Origin: Streptomyces sp. CB01373
Lineage (GTDB): Bacteria; Actinomycetota; Actinomycetes; Streptomycetales; Streptomycetaceae
Reading direction: 5' to 3'
DNA: 64,000 bases
Assembly: GCF_002803075.1 (NCBI RefSeq)
Contig: NZ_NNBK01000001.1
Location: 62,001-126,000 of the forward strand
A program made the position numbers and the translations under genes. Of this stretch, positions 11,146-20,164 are shown piece after piece. The notes beneath the pieces were generated by a model that was not told the DNA's origin, searched no databases, and saw only the letters and a list, made by a program, of their open reading frames with translations. Each line of letters opens with the position of its first letter. Positions within the stretch are counted from its first letter, which is position 1.

Positions 11146-11193
11146 TCTTCGGGGCGAGCGCGAGAGTCGGCCCGGGCACGGCGGCCGGGCGGG

Positions 11194-12057
11194 TCAGAAC
11201 GGGTACCAGCGCACCGTGGTGTCGCCGTCGCGCAGGGATGCCACCCGGCGTTCGAACTCGGCCAGCGCCTTGGGGTTGGTGGGGGCGTGCTGGGCGACCC
11301 AGGCGCAGCTCGCCGTCTCGCGGGCGCCGCGCAGCACGGGACAGCCCTCCCACTCCCGTACATCCCAGCCGTAGGTCCGCGTGAAGGCGTCGTAGGCGTC
11401 GGCGGGCAGGCCGTAGCGGTCCCGGGACAGGGCCATGACCACCAGGTCGTGCTCGCGCAGGTCCGCCGAGAAGGTCTCCAGGTCGACCAGGACCGGCCCG
11501 TCCGGACCGATGTGCACATTGCGCGGCAGCGCGTCGCCGTGGATCGGGCCCGGCGGCAGGTGCGGGGTGAGCGCGGCGGCGGCCGCCGCGAAGCCGTCCC
11601 GGCGCTCCCGCAGATACGCCGCGTCGGCCGGGGAGATCGCGTCGCCCGCGAGCCGCAGCCAGCGTTCCACGCCGCCGAGCAGTTCGCGGCGCGGCAGCGC
11701 GAACTCGGGGGCGGGCAGGGCGTGGACCAGGCGCAGCAGCTCCGCCAGGTCCGCCGGCCCGGCGGGCCGTACCGGATCGGGCAGCCGGTGCCACACGGTA
11801 ACCGGATGCCCCTCGACGAGGATCGCCTCCTGGGCGGCGGCCCGCACCGCGGGGACATCGGCCTCGGCCAGCCACATCGCGATCCGCAGCTCGCGCCGCG
11901 CCCGGTCCCACAGCTCCGCGTCCCGGCCCACCTTGACGACGAGGTCCCCGGCGGCGAACACCGCGTTCTCGCCCAGAGCGAGCAGCCGCGCGTCGCGCAC
12001 CGGACCGGCCAACACCCCAGCCCCGCCCAGTACCTCCCGGGCCCGCGCCTCGTCCAT
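11194..12057 (-). CDS. Aminoglycoside/choline-type phosphotransferase family protein (APH)
   Basis: A 287-residue kinase of the APH fold. The catalytic Brenner motif reads IHGDALPRN, and the metal-binding Asp follows in VLVDLETFS. The N-lobe has a Lys in LVVKVGRD for ATP. The substrate cannot be read from the sequence; members phosphorylate aminoglycosides, macrolides, choline or sugars. The start is ATG 12057, preceded by GGAGG; longer in-frame extensions reach into the divergent glycosyltransferase gene and are unlikely. Divergence from a macrolide-type glycosyltransferase hints at antibiotic inactivation, but that is inference from position only. Confidence 0.8.
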   Translation of the reverse strand: MDEARAREVLGGAGVLAGPVRDARLLALGENAVFAAGDLVVKVGRDAELWDRARRELRIAMWLAEADVPAVRAAAQEAILVEGHPVTVWHRLPDPVRPAGPADLAELLRLVHALPAPEFALPRRELLGGVERWLRLAGDAISPADAAYLRERRDGFAAAAAALTPHLPPGPIHGDALPRNVHIGPDGPVLVDLETFSADLREHDLVVMALSRDRYGLPADAYDAFTRTYGWDVREWEGCPVLRGARETASCAWVAQHAPTNPKALAEFERRVASLRDGDTTVRWYPF

Positions 12058-12201
12058 CCTCAGCCTCCGTGTCCTCGTCCGGACCCCGGCAACCACACCG
12101 AGGCCCCGCGTTTTCGCCGGGTCAGTGTCGCATCCGCACAGGTGGGGGCAGGTGTCCGGTGCCCGGCCCGCAGCGAGCCGCCCACCGTCAGCGAAACCGC
12201 G

Positions 12202-12231
12202 TTGCACGAGACGTATCGTCTCGCCTAGGGT
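12202..12231 (+). promoter_or_regulatory. Promoter with TetR-type palindromic operator ahead of the glycosyltransferase
   Basis: TTGCAC at 12202-12207 and TAGGGT at 12226-12231 are separated by 18 bases. The spacer and last -35 base hold a perfect 7-3-7 palindrome, CGAGACG TAT CGTCTCG, at 12207-12223. The -10 box ends seven bases before the ATG at 12239, so the mRNA would begin at or next to the start codon (leaderless). A repressor bound here would block RNA polymerase directly. TetR-family operators often look like this; no tetR gene is adjacent. Confidence 0.65.
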
Positions 12232-12238
12232 CCTGGGC

Positions 12239-13435
12239 ATGCCCACTCGCGCCCACATCGCCATGTTCTCCGTCGCCCTCCACGGACACGTGAACCCCAG
12301 CCTCGAAGTGATCCGGGAACTCGTCGCACGCGGACACCGGGTGACGTACGCCATCCCGCCCGTCTTCGCGGAGAAGGTCGCCGAGACCGGCGCCGAGGTG
12401 AAGCCCTGGCACTCCACGCTGCCCTCGCCCGACGACGACCCCTCCGCCTGGGGATCCACGCTGCTCGACAACGTCGAACCGTTCCTGAACGACGCGATCC
12501 AGGCCCTGCCCCAGCTGATCGAGGCCTACCGGGACGAGGAGCCGGACCTCGTCCTGCACGACATCACCTCCTACCCGGCCCGCGTCCTCGCCCACCGCTG
12601 GGGCGTGCCGGCGATCTCCCTCTCCCCGAACCTCGTGGCCTGGCAGGGCTACGAGGAGGAGGTCGCCGAACCACTGTGGGCCGAGCCCCGCAAGACGGAG
12701 CGCGGCCGGGCCTACTACGCCCGCTTCGAGGCGTGGCTCGCGGAGAACGGGATCACCCTGCGCCCGGACCCGTTCGCCGGCCGCCCCGACCGCTCGCTCG
12801 TCCTGATCCCCCGCGCGCTGCAACCGCACGCCGACCGGGTCGACGAGAACGTCCACAGCTTCGTCGGCGCCTGCCAGGGCGACCGCTCGGCGCAGGGCGG
12901 CTGGGAGCGGCCCGCCGGGGCCGAGAAGGTGGTGCTCGTCTCGCTCGGCTCCGCCTTCACCAAACAGGCCGCCTTCTACCGGGAGTGCGTCGAGGCCTTC
13001 GGCGCACTGCCGGGCTGGCACACGGTGCTCCAGGTCGGCAGGCACGTGCGCCCGGACGAACTGGGCGAGGTCCCCGCGAACGTCGAAGTACGTTCCTGGG
13101 TGCCGCAGTTGGCGATCCTGCGCCAGGCCGACCTGTTCGTCACGCACGCCGGGGCCGGGGGCAGCCAGGAAGGCCTGACCACCTCGACGCCGATGATCGC
13201 CGTACCGCAGGCCGTCGACCAGTTCGGCAACGCGGACATGCTCCAGGGCCTCGGCGTGGCCCGCCACCTCCCCATGGAGGAGGCCACCGCCGGGAACCTG
13301 CGTGCCGCCGCGCTCGCCCTCGTCGACGACCCCGAGGTGGCCCGGCGGCTGATGGACGTCCGGGCCGCCATGGCCAAGGAAGGCGGCACCCGGCGGGCCG
13401 CCGACCTCATCGAGGCCGAACTGCCCGCCGGGTGA
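12239..13435 (+). CDS. Macrolide-type glycosyltransferase (GT1, MGT family)
   Basis: A 398-residue GT-B glycosyltransferase of the MGT/OleD type, which transfers glucose from UDP-glucose to macrolides and other hydroxylated acceptors, usually inactivating the antibiotic. The N-terminus [19 protein letters not shown] contains the conserved catalytic-His region. The C-terminal donor site shows [20 protein letters not shown] and [10 protein letters not shown]. Length and motifs match self-resistance and xenobiotic glycosyltransferases of Streptomyces. It is divergent from an APH-type kinase and has its own operator-bearing promoter, suggesting induction by a ligand, perhaps a macrolide. The true acceptor is unknown. 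Confidence 0.88.
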   Translation: MPTRAHIAMFSVALHGHVNPSLEVIRELVARGHRVTYAIPPVFAEKVAETGAEVKPWHSTLPSPDDDPSAWGSTLLDNVEPFLNDAIQALPQLIEAYRDEEPDLVLHDITSYPARVLAHRWGVPAISLSPNLVAWQGYEEEVAEPLWAEPRKTERGRAYYARFEAWLAENGITLRPDPFAGRPDRSLVLIPRALQPHADRVDENVHSFVGACQGDRSAQGGWERPAGAEKVVLVSLGSAFTKQAAFYRECVEAFGALPGWHTVLQVGRHVRPDELGEVPANVEVRSWVPQLAILRQADLFVTHAGAGGSQEGLTTSTPMIAVPQAVDQFGNADMLQGLGVARHLPMEEATAGNLRAAALALVDDPEVARRLMDVRAAMAKEGGTRRAADLIEAELPAG

Positions 13436-13462
13436 GGGCGATATGCGCTGCCCGCCGAGGGC

Positions 13463-15715
13463 TCACACGCCCAGCGGCTCGCCCTTGCTCGGAGCGGGCG
13501 GGGCCGGCGGGACCGCCGCCGGCTCCAGGGGCTCGTCGTGGGAGAGGTCCGGGAGGCGGTGCAGCCAGCGAGGCAGGTACCAGTTGCGTTCGCCCAGCAG
13601 GGACATCACCGAGGGCAGCAGCACCCCGCGGATGACCGTGGCGTCGATGAGCACCGCGGCCGCCAGGCCCACACCCATCTGCTTCATCGACTGCATGGAC
13701 AGCGTCCCGAAGATCGCGAACACGGCGACCATGATGACCGCGGCGCTGGTGACGACACCCGCCGTGGTGACCACACCGTGCTGGATGGCGTCCTTCGTGT
13801 CGCGGCCGCGCAGCCGCGCCTCGCGGATCCGGGAGACCACGAAGACGTGGTAGTCCATCGAGAGGCCGAAAAGGATCACGAACAGGAACAGCGGCAGCCA
13901 GGTGACGATCGCGCCGACACCGTGGGCGCCCACCAGGGACGCCCCCCAGCCGTGCTGGAAGACCGCGACGAGGATGCCGTAGGCGGCGCCCACGGACAGC
14001 AGGTTCAGCACGATCGAGGTGATCGCGACGGTCAGCGAGCGGAACGACAGCAGCATCAGCAGGAAGGCGAACACCACGACGAAGACGAACACCGGCACGA
14101 CGGAGCCGATGAGCTGCGCGTTGAAGTCGTGCGAGCCGGCGACCTGGCCGGTGATCGGCGCCTGGACGCCGTCGACCTTGCCCAGCGTGGCGGGCCGCAC
14201 CTCGTCACGCAGCTTCTCCAGGTTCTTGCCCGCCTTGTCGAGGTCCGAGCCGCCGACCAGCGGGACGGAGACGAGGGCGACGTCGTGGTCCTCGTGCAGC
14301 CGGATGTCGACCGGGCCGCGCGAGGCGCCCGAGGTGACCGCCCGCTCCTTGAACTCGGCCAGCGCCCGCCGCACCTCGGGAGCGTTGATGTCGTCCGCCT
14401 TCACGACCACCTGGGCCGGCTGAGTACCGCCGGGGAAGGCCTCGTTGAGCCGCTGGTACGTCTGCACGATGGGCAGCGAGTCGCCGAACTCCTGGTCCAG
14501 CGTGAGCTGCGACGTCTTCATGCCCAGCGCCGGGGCCGCGACGGCGAGCAGCGCGCCCACGGCCACCGCGGCCGACACCGCCGGCCGGGCCAGCACACGC
14601 CGCAGCACGGCCGTCCAGAACCTGCTCTCCCCGTTGCCCTGCCGGCCCCGCCGCAGGAACGGCAGGCGCCCCTTCTCGACCCGCTCGCCCAGCAGCGACA
14701 GCAGCGCCGGCAGCACGGTCACCGAGCCGACCATGGCGACGGCCACCACCATCAGCGAGGCCAGGCCCATCGCCTCGAACTCGGCGACCCCGGTGAACAG
14801 CATGCCCGCCATCGCCACGCACACCGTGACGCCGGAGACGATGATCGCGCGCCCGCTGGTCGCGGCGGCGATGCGCAGCGCGGTCCCGGCGTCCCGCCCG
14901 GCCTCCCGCTCCTCGCGCTCGCGGCGCAGGTAGAACAGGCAGTAGTCGACGCCGACCGCCATGCCGACCAGCAGCATCACGGAGTTTGCGGTGTCGCTCA
15001 TCGGCTGGAGGTGGCTGACGATGCCCATCAGGCCCATCGTCGCCATGATCGCGGTGATCGCGAGCGCCACGGGCAGCAGTGCGGCCACCAGCGCGCCGAA
15101 GGCGATCAGCAGGATCCCGAGGGCCACCGGCACGGCGGAGAACTCGGCCTGCTGGAAGTCGTTCCCGAAGGCGTCGGAGTACTGCTTCTGCATGCTGGCG
15201 CCGCCGATCTCCTCGATCCGCAGCGTGGACTGGTCCTTCTGGACGTTCGCGACGGCGTTGAGCACGGGCTCCACCCGCTCGCCCGCGGTGTCCGCCTCGC
15301 CGCGCAGCGAGAACTGCACCAGCGCGCTGCGGCCGTCCTCGGAGATGGTCTTCGTGTCGTACGGCGAGGTCACGTCCGTGACCAGGCCGGTCCCCTCGAC
15401 GGCCGTGATCACGTCGCCGACGGCCGTCCGGAAGCCGGCGTCCGTGGCCCTGCCGGAGCCGTCCTTCGCCTGGATCAGGACGGTCTCGCTCGCCGGTTCC
15501 TTGATCCCCGCGTCCTCGATGATCTTCGCCGCGGTGTGTGTCTCGCCCTTGAGCTGGTCGCTCTCCTTGACGTCCAGCCGGCCGGCCGCCGACCCCAGTC
15601 CCATCGCCAGCACGACGAACAGCACCCAGATCCCGACAGCGGCCCATCGATGCCGGGCGCTCCAGCCGCCGGCCCGCGCGGCGAGGCCCCGCACCCGTGT
15701 CTCTGCGTTCACCAT
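13463..15715 (-). CDS. MMPL family transporter (RND superfamily)
   Basis: A 750-residue inner-membrane transporter with the duplicated RND layout: one N-terminal membrane segment (WAAVGIWVLFVVLAMGLG), a large extracytoplasmic loop, a block of five or six helices, a second loop and another helix block. The first transmembrane block carries VGMAVGVDYCLFYLRRERE and the second FGLSMDYHVFVVSRIRE, the conserved GxxxDY proton-relay motifs of MMPL proteins. Such proteins export lipids or drugs; the substrate is unknown. I start at ATG 15715 after AAGGGG; the 79-residue upstream frame extension overlaps the neighbour's promoter. Confidence 0.9.
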   Translation of the reverse strand: MVNAETRVRGLAARAGGWSARHRWAAVGIWVLFVVLAMGLGSAAGRLDVKESDQLKGETHTAAKIIEDAGIKEPASETVLIQAKDGSGRATDAGFRTAVGDVITAVEGTGLVTDVTSPYDTKTISEDGRSALVQFSLRGEADTAGERVEPVLNAVANVQKDQSTLRIEEIGGASMQKQYSDAFGNDFQQAEFSAVPVALGILLIAFGALVAALLPVALAITAIMATMGLMGIVSHLQPMSDTANSVMLLVGMAVGVDYCLFYLRREREEREAGRDAGTALRIAAATSGRAIIVSGVTVCVAMAGMLFTGVAEFEAMGLASLMVVAVAMVGSVTVLPALLSLLGERVEKGRLPFLRRGRQGNGESRFWTAVLRRVLARPAVSAAVAVGALLAVAAPALGMKTSQLTLDQEFGDSLPIVQTYQRLNEAFPGGTQPAQVVVKADDINAPEVRRALAEFKERAVTSGASRGPVDIRLHEDHDVALVSVPLVGGSDLDKAGKNLEKLRDEVRPATLGKVDGVQAPITGQVAGSHDFNAQLIGSVVPVFVFVVVFAFLLMLLSFRSLTVAITSIVLNLLSVGAAYGILVAVFQHGWGASLVGAHGVGAIVTWLPLFLFVILFGLSMDYHVFVVSRIREARLRGRDTKDAIQHGVVTTAGVVTSAAVIMVAVFAIFGTLSMQSMKQMGVGLAAAVLIDATVIRGVLLPSVMSLLGERNWYLPRWLHRLPDLSHDEPLEPAAVPPAPPAPSKGEPLGV

Positions 15716-15975
15716 GACGGGCTTGCCCCTTCTTGAGAGGCCCTGCGGACCTCGTGCGCGGCGACGGCCCCCTGCCGTCGCCCTCCGCATCGAAGGTAGG
15801 TGCGGGGCGGTGCCCCGCTCGTCGTGCTGACCGGTGAAGTGCCGCCGCCCGGGCTCCTCCTGCCGGACCCCGTTTCCTCCGCACTGGGGAGGACGCCGAC
15901 CCCTTACACGTATCCGGGCTTCTCGGGGGCGCGGATCAGGGGTGCGCGTCACGCCCGCAGCTCTATCGTGGGCGG

Positions 15976-16524
15976 ATGACGATGTACGCCGCGCTGCTGC
16001 GCGGAATCAACGTGGGCGGCAAGAAGGTCCCGATGGCCGAGCTGCGCACCCTGGTGGCTGAGCTCGGCCACACCCGTGTGCAGACCCATCTGCAGAGCGG
16101 CCAGGCTGTTTTCGCCGCCGGTCACGGCGACGAGGAGTCGCTGGCCGCGGAGTTCACGGCGGCGCTGGAGAAGCGGTTCGGCTTCCCGGTGGACGTGATC
16201 GTGCGCGACCACGCCTATCTGCGGGCGGTCGCCGAGTCCTGCCCGTTCCCGGCCGCCGAGCTGGAGGGACGGCAGCTGCACGTGACCTACTTCTCCGCGC
16301 CCGTCGGGGCGGAGCGGTACGCGGAGATCGACCAGGAGGCATACCTGCCCGAGGAGTTCCGCCTCGGCGACCGGGCCCTCTACCTGTACGCGCCGGACGG
16401 ACTCGGCCGCTCCAGGCTCGCCGAGCACCTGGCCAGGAAGCGGCTGAACAAGGACCTGATCGCGACCAGCCGGAACTGGAACACGGTGCTCAGACTCGTC
16501 GAGCTGACCGCCCCGGACGCCTGA
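15976..16524 (+). CDS. DUF1697 family protein
   Basis: A 182-residue cytoplasmic protein of the DUF1697 family: the start MYAALLRGINVGGKKVPM and the end LNKDLIATSRNWNTVLRL are both diagnostic of the family. Function is unknown. No membrane segment is present. It is divergent from the MMPL gene (260 bases between starts) and convergent with the aldo/keto reductase, with a terminator hairpin in between. Confidence 0.9.
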   Translation: MTMYAALLRGINVGGKKVPMAELRTLVAELGHTRVQTHLQSGQAVFAAGHGDEESLAAEFTAALEKRFGFPVDVIVRDHAYLRAVAESCPFPAAELEGRQLHVTYFSAPVGAERYAEIDQEAYLPEEFRLGDRALYLYAPDGLGRSRLAEHLARKRLNKDLIATSRNWNTVLRLVELTAPDA

Positions 16525-16546
16525 CGCGCGGGACATGACCCGCGCG
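16525..16546. terminator. Hairpin between convergent genes
   Basis: CGCGCGGG (16525-16532) pairs perfectly with CCCGCGCG (16539-16546) around a six-base loop. It starts right after the DUF1697 stop and lies eight bases from the stop of the convergent aldo/keto reductase, so it probably serves both. Confidence 0.65.
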
Positions 16547-16553
16547 GGCCCGC

Positions 16554-17393
16554 TCACCCGAGGGCGGACAGCCGGGACAGCTCGGCGGCGCCGAGGGACA
16601 GGCGCGCCGCGTCCAGGTTCTCCTCGAGATGGGCGAGCGTGCCCGTGCCCGGAGTCGGACAGAGCACGGGGGAGCGGTGCAGCAGCCACGCCAGCGCCAC
16701 CTGTCCGGGCGTGGCGCCGTGCGCGGCGACGATCCGGGCGCACTCCGGGTCCCCGGTCAACGCGCCGTTGCCCAGCGGGAACCACGGCAGGAACGCGATC
16801 CCGCGCTCCTCGCACAGCTCCAGCAGCGGCTCGGACGCGCGGTCGGCGAGGTTGTAGCGGTTCTGGACGGAGGCGACGGAGGTCAACTCCATCGCCGAGG
16901 TGAGCTGTTCGGCGGAGACGGTGTCCAGGCCGACGTGGCGGATCTTGCCCTCCTCGCGCAACTCGTCGAGTGCGCCGAGCTGTTCGGCCATCGGCACGGC
17001 GGGGTCGAGCCGGTGGAGCTGGTACAGGTCGATCCTCTCCAGCCGCAGCCTCCGCAGGCTCGCCTCGCACATCGCCCGCAGTTGCTCCGGCCGCCCGTCC
17101 ACGTGCCAGGCGCTGTCGCCGGTGCGGACCACCCCGCCCTTGGTGGCGATCACCAGGTCCTCGGGGTAGGGGCGCAGGGCCTCGGCCACCAGTTCCTCGG
17201 CGACGGACGGACCGTAGTTGTCCGCGGTGTCGATCAGGTTCACCCCGCGCTCCACCGCTCGCCGCAGCACCGCCACCGCGTCCCGGGCGTCACCGCGCGG
17301 ACCCCAGTAGCCGGGGCCGGTGAGCTGCGCGGTGCCGTAACCGAGGCGCCGTACGGGCAGGTCGCCGCCGAGCGTGAACATCTGCGGGGTCAC
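16554..17393 (-). CDS. Aldo/keto reductase
   Basis: A 279-residue NADPH-dependent oxidoreductase of the AKR superfamily. The catalytic tetrad is visible: Asp and Tyr in DTADNYGPS, Lys in IATKGG, His in LYQLHRLD. The C-terminal cofactor region includes VLCPTPGTGTLAHLEENL. The substrate is not predictable. I chose GTG 17393, which has AGGAGA four bases upstream; the frame opens further to 17450, but that would overlap the divergent reductase start. The two reductase genes are divergent with 55 bases between starts and probably share a control region. Confidence 0.88.
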   Translation of the reverse strand: MTPQMFTLGGDLPVRRLGYGTAQLTGPGYWGPRGDARDAVAVLRRAVERGVNLIDTADNYGPSVAEELVAEALRPYPEDLVIATKGGVVRTGDSAWHVDGRPEQLRAMCEASLRRLRLERIDLYQLHRLDPAVPMAEQLGALDELREEGKIRHVGLDTVSAEQLTSAMELTSVASVQNRYNLADRASEPLLELCEERGIAFLPWFPLGNGALTGDPECARIVAAHGATPGQVALAWLLHRSPVLCPTPGTGTLAHLEENLDAARLSLGAAELSRLSALG

Positions 17394-17448
17394 ACGGTCT
17401 CCTGGGTCGTCAGGTGGGGCATACGGAGGGCTGTGGGAGGCTCGTCCC

Positions 17449-18471
17449 ATGCGTTACATCATCATCGGGGCAGGGGCGGTCGGCGGCGCCGTCGGGGGGC
17501 GGCTGGCGCAGAGCGGGCGCGAGGTCGTACTGGTCGCGCGCGGAGCGCATCTCGCTGCGCTGCGCGAGGACGGGCTGCGGCTGGCGGTGCCGGAGGGCGA
17601 ACTCACATGCCGGCTGCCCGCCGTGGACGGGCCCGAGGCGCTCGGCGAACTGCGCGCCGACGACGTGCTGGTGCTGGCCGTCAAGACCCAGGACACCGAG
17701 GCGGCGCTGGCGGCCTGGGGTCCGGCGCCGGTCGCGGGCGGCGGCACGGCCGGGCGGAGACTGCCGCTGCTGTGCGCGCAGAACGGGGTGGAGGGCCAGC
17801 GGCTCGCCCTGCGCCGCTTCCGGCACGTGTACGGCGTCTGCGTATGGCTGCCCGCGGCCCACGTAGAACCCGGCGCCGTCTCGGCCGCGGGCACCCCGCT
17901 CACCGGCATACTGCACCTGGGCCGCTACCCGGGCGGCACCGACGAAACCCTGCGGCGGATCTCCGCCGACCTGGAGTCGGCGCACTTCGAGGCGCCGGTC
18001 GTGCCGGACGTGAGCCGCTGGCAGTACGCCAAGCTGCTCGGCAACCTCGCCAACGCGATCGAGGCCGTCAGCGGCCCGCTGGACAGCGAGGCGGCGCACG
18101 CGCTGTACGGGAGGGTGCGCGCCGAGGGCGAGGCGGTGCTCGCCGCGGCCGGGATCCCCTGGGCGGGTGCCGAGGAGCAGAAGGAGGTCCGCGGCGACAA
18201 GATCACCCTGGTGCCGCTGCCCGGCGCCCCGCGCGGCGGCGGCTCCTCCTGGCAGTCCCTCGCCCGGGGCACCGGTTCCATCGAGGCCGACCACCTCAAC
18301 GGGGAGATCGTGCTCCTGGGCCGGCTGCACGGCATACCGACACCGCTCAACGAACTGCTCCAGCACCTGGCCAACACCTTCGCGCGAGAGCGCCGGGCGG
18401 CGGGCTCGATGCCGGTGACGGAGCTGGTGCGGCTGGCGGACGAGGCGGAAGCGGCGGACGCTGCGGGCTGA
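17449..18471 (+). CDS. Ketopantoate reductase family protein (ApbA/PanE-like)
   Basis: A 340-residue protein with an N-terminal Rossmann fold (MRYIIIGAGAVGGAVGG) and a C-terminal helical domain with the conserved Lys and Asn region (KLLGNLANAIEA) of 2-dehydropantoate 2-reductases. True PanE makes pantoate for coenzyme A, but many actinobacterial paralogues have other alpha-keto acid substrates, so I call only the family. There is an unusual Gly-rich loop (APRGGGSSWQS) before the last helices. It begins at ATG 17449, near an upstream GGGAGG. Confidence 0.82.
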   Translation: MRYIIIGAGAVGGAVGGRLAQSGREVVLVARGAHLAALREDGLRLAVPEGELTCRLPAVDGPEALGELRADDVLVLAVKTQDTEAALAAWGPAPVAGGGTAGRRLPLLCAQNGVEGQRLALRRFRHVYGVCVWLPAAHVEPGAVSAAGTPLTGILHLGRYPGGTDETLRRISADLESAHFEAPVVPDVSRWQYAKLLGNLANAIEAVSGPLDSEAAHALYGRVRAEGEAVLAAAGIPWAGAEEQKEVRGDKITLVPLPGAPRGGGSSWQSLARGTGSIEADHLNGEIVLLGRLHGIPTPLNELLQHLANTFARERRAAGSMPVTELVRLADEAEAADAAG

Positions 18472-18581
18472 GCGGGCTGCGGGTCAGGCGGGCCGGGCGG
18501 GCCGGGCGGGCCAAGTGGCGCATGAAAAGACCTCACGATTGGACCGGGATCCTGTGCCAATCGGCCGCTGGCGTCGACGGC

Positions 18582-19200
18582 ATGCCCCCCCGACTCGCCG
18601 ACCCGCGTCGACTTCTACTTCGACCCCGCCTGCCCCTTCGCCTGGATCACCTCCCGCCGGCTGCTCGAGGTGGAACGCGAGCGTCCGCTCGACCTCGGGT
18701 TCCACGTCATGAGCCTGTACCTGCACAACACCGGCGACGAACTGCCCGACTGGTACCGGGAACTGGTCGACAAGTCGATCGGCCCGGTGCGCGTCGCGGT
18801 GGCCGCCGCCGAGCGGCACGGCGAGAAGGTGCTGCGGGACCTCTGCACCGCCTTCGGCGTCCGCATCCACGAGCGCGGGGAGGAGGACTTCGACGCGGTC
18901 GTCGTCGGGTCCCTGGACGAGCTGGGATCGGACGGGGACCTCGCCGCGGCCGCGCACGATCCGTCGCACGACGAGGCGGTACGGCGCAGTCACGAGGCCG
19001 GTGCCGAGACGGAGACCGGCGCGTACGTGGGGACGCCCACCCTCCACGTCGACGGAACGGTGTGGTTCGGGCCGGCGCTGCGGGCCGTCCCGCGTGGCGC
19101 GGAGGCGGCCGAGCTGTTCGACGCCTTCCACGTCCTGGCAACCCGGCCGGACTTCTTCGAACTCAAGCGCACCCGCACCGGATCACTCCGCTTCGGCTGA
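18582..19200 (+). pseudogene. Rv2466c-type mycothiol-dependent nitroreductase (DsbA family), apparently frameshifted at C7
   Basis: From about 18592 the frame encodes a protein closely resembling M. tuberculosis Rv2466c: VDFYFDPACPFAWITSR, then FHVMSLYLHN, YVGTPTLHVDG and FFELKRTRTG at the C-terminus. The natural ATG at 18582 is followed by seven C (18585-18591), which puts it out of frame; with six C the protein would start MPPDSPTRVDFYF, as expected. No ATG, GTG or TTG precedes the domain in its own frame until GTG 18670, which would lose the active site. So either the assembly has one extra C or the gene is off. The active site reads CPFA rather than CPxC, leaving a single cysteine (residue 17). 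Confidence 0.7.
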
Positions 19201-19411
19201 GCCCCGGCCGAGGGTCCCTCGCGTACGGCATGGGCGGGATGATCCGCATTCGGGGACCCGTTCGCGGCAGGGCAGTGACACTTGCGCACCGCCGCACGCT
19301 GAACTGGATGTCACCACCGCTCACCGGTCAACGGCGGGTGGTGGAGGGGCCGTTCGCGGACCGGCACCACGGGGGAGTGCCGGGCCGCGGGCGGAACCCG
19401 TCCTCCGTCCG

Positions 19412-20158
19412 TCAGGCTCCCAGGGCCGCCGACAGCGGCAGCCGGGCGGCGTCGTAGCGCTCCAGCAGGACCCGGGCCACCTCCGGGGCGGGGCCGAGCA
19501 CCCCGGCCAGTACGTCGGCGCCGGCCTCGGTCGCGCCGCGGGCGATGCGGTCGGGCAGGAAGCCGGGTGCCAGGACGTACGGGGCGACCGCGACCCTGGC
19601 GCAGCCCAGTTCGCGCAGTTCCCGCACCGCGTCCTCGGTGCGCGGCGGGGAGGCGGAGGCGAACGCAGGCCGCACGGCGCACCAGCCGGTGTGCCGCCAC
19701 TCCCGCGCGATTTCTGCGATCACTGCGATCGCCTCCGGGTCCGAGGACCCCGCCGAGGCCAGTACGACCCCGGTCGAGGACTTGTCGGCGGGGTCGAGTC
19801 CCGCCTCGTACAGACGCCTCTCCAGGGCGTCCGTCAGCAGCGGTGAGGGGCCGAGGACCTCCGCCTGCCGGATCCGCAGCCGCGACGGCGCCCGGCGCAG
19901 CACCGAGGGGATGTCCGCCTTGGCGTGGAAGGCGCGGGTCAGCAGCAGCGGCAGGGCCACGACGTCGCGCACCCCGTCGGCCGCCAGGGCGTCCAGCACG
20001 CCCGGCACGGACGGCACGTTGAAGTCCAGGAACCCGGTCTCCACCCGCAGCCCGGGGCGCAGCGCCCGGACCCGGCGGACCAGGGCATGGACGGTCGCGG
20101 CATGGCGCGGATCGCGGCTGCCGTGGGCGACGACGAGGAGAACGGGCTGGTGGATCAT
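19412..20158 (-). CDS. Sirohydrochlorin chelatase (CbiX family)
   Basis: A 248-residue two-lobed chelatase inserting ferrous iron (or cobalt) into sirohydrochlorin. The metal-binding histidines are in VAHGSRDPRH near the N-terminus and TRAFHAKADIP near residue 75; the second lobe lacks an equivalent pair. As last gene of the sulfur operon it would supply siroheme to the sulfite reductase encoded at the operon's front. It starts seven bases after the stop of the ABC permease gene. Confidence 0.9.
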   Translation of the reverse strand: MIHQPVLLVVAHGSRDPRHAATVHALVRRVRALRPGLRVETGFLDFNVPSVPGVLDALAADGVRDVVALPLLLTRAFHAKADIPSVLRRAPSRLRIRQAEVLGPSPLLTDALERRLYEAGLDPADKSSTGVVLASAGSSDPEAIAVIAEIAREWRHTGWCAVRPAFASASPPRTEDAVRELRELGCARVAVAPYVLAPGFLPDRIARGATEAGADVLAGVLGPAPEVARVLLERYDAARLPLSAALGA

Positions 20159-20164
20159 GGGCGT

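Noticed and set aside
15716..15952. 79-codon N-terminal extension of the MMPL transporter
   Set aside because: Arg/Pro-rich, lacks family similarity, and the ATG at 15715 has a good ribosome site and precedes the first membrane helix properly.
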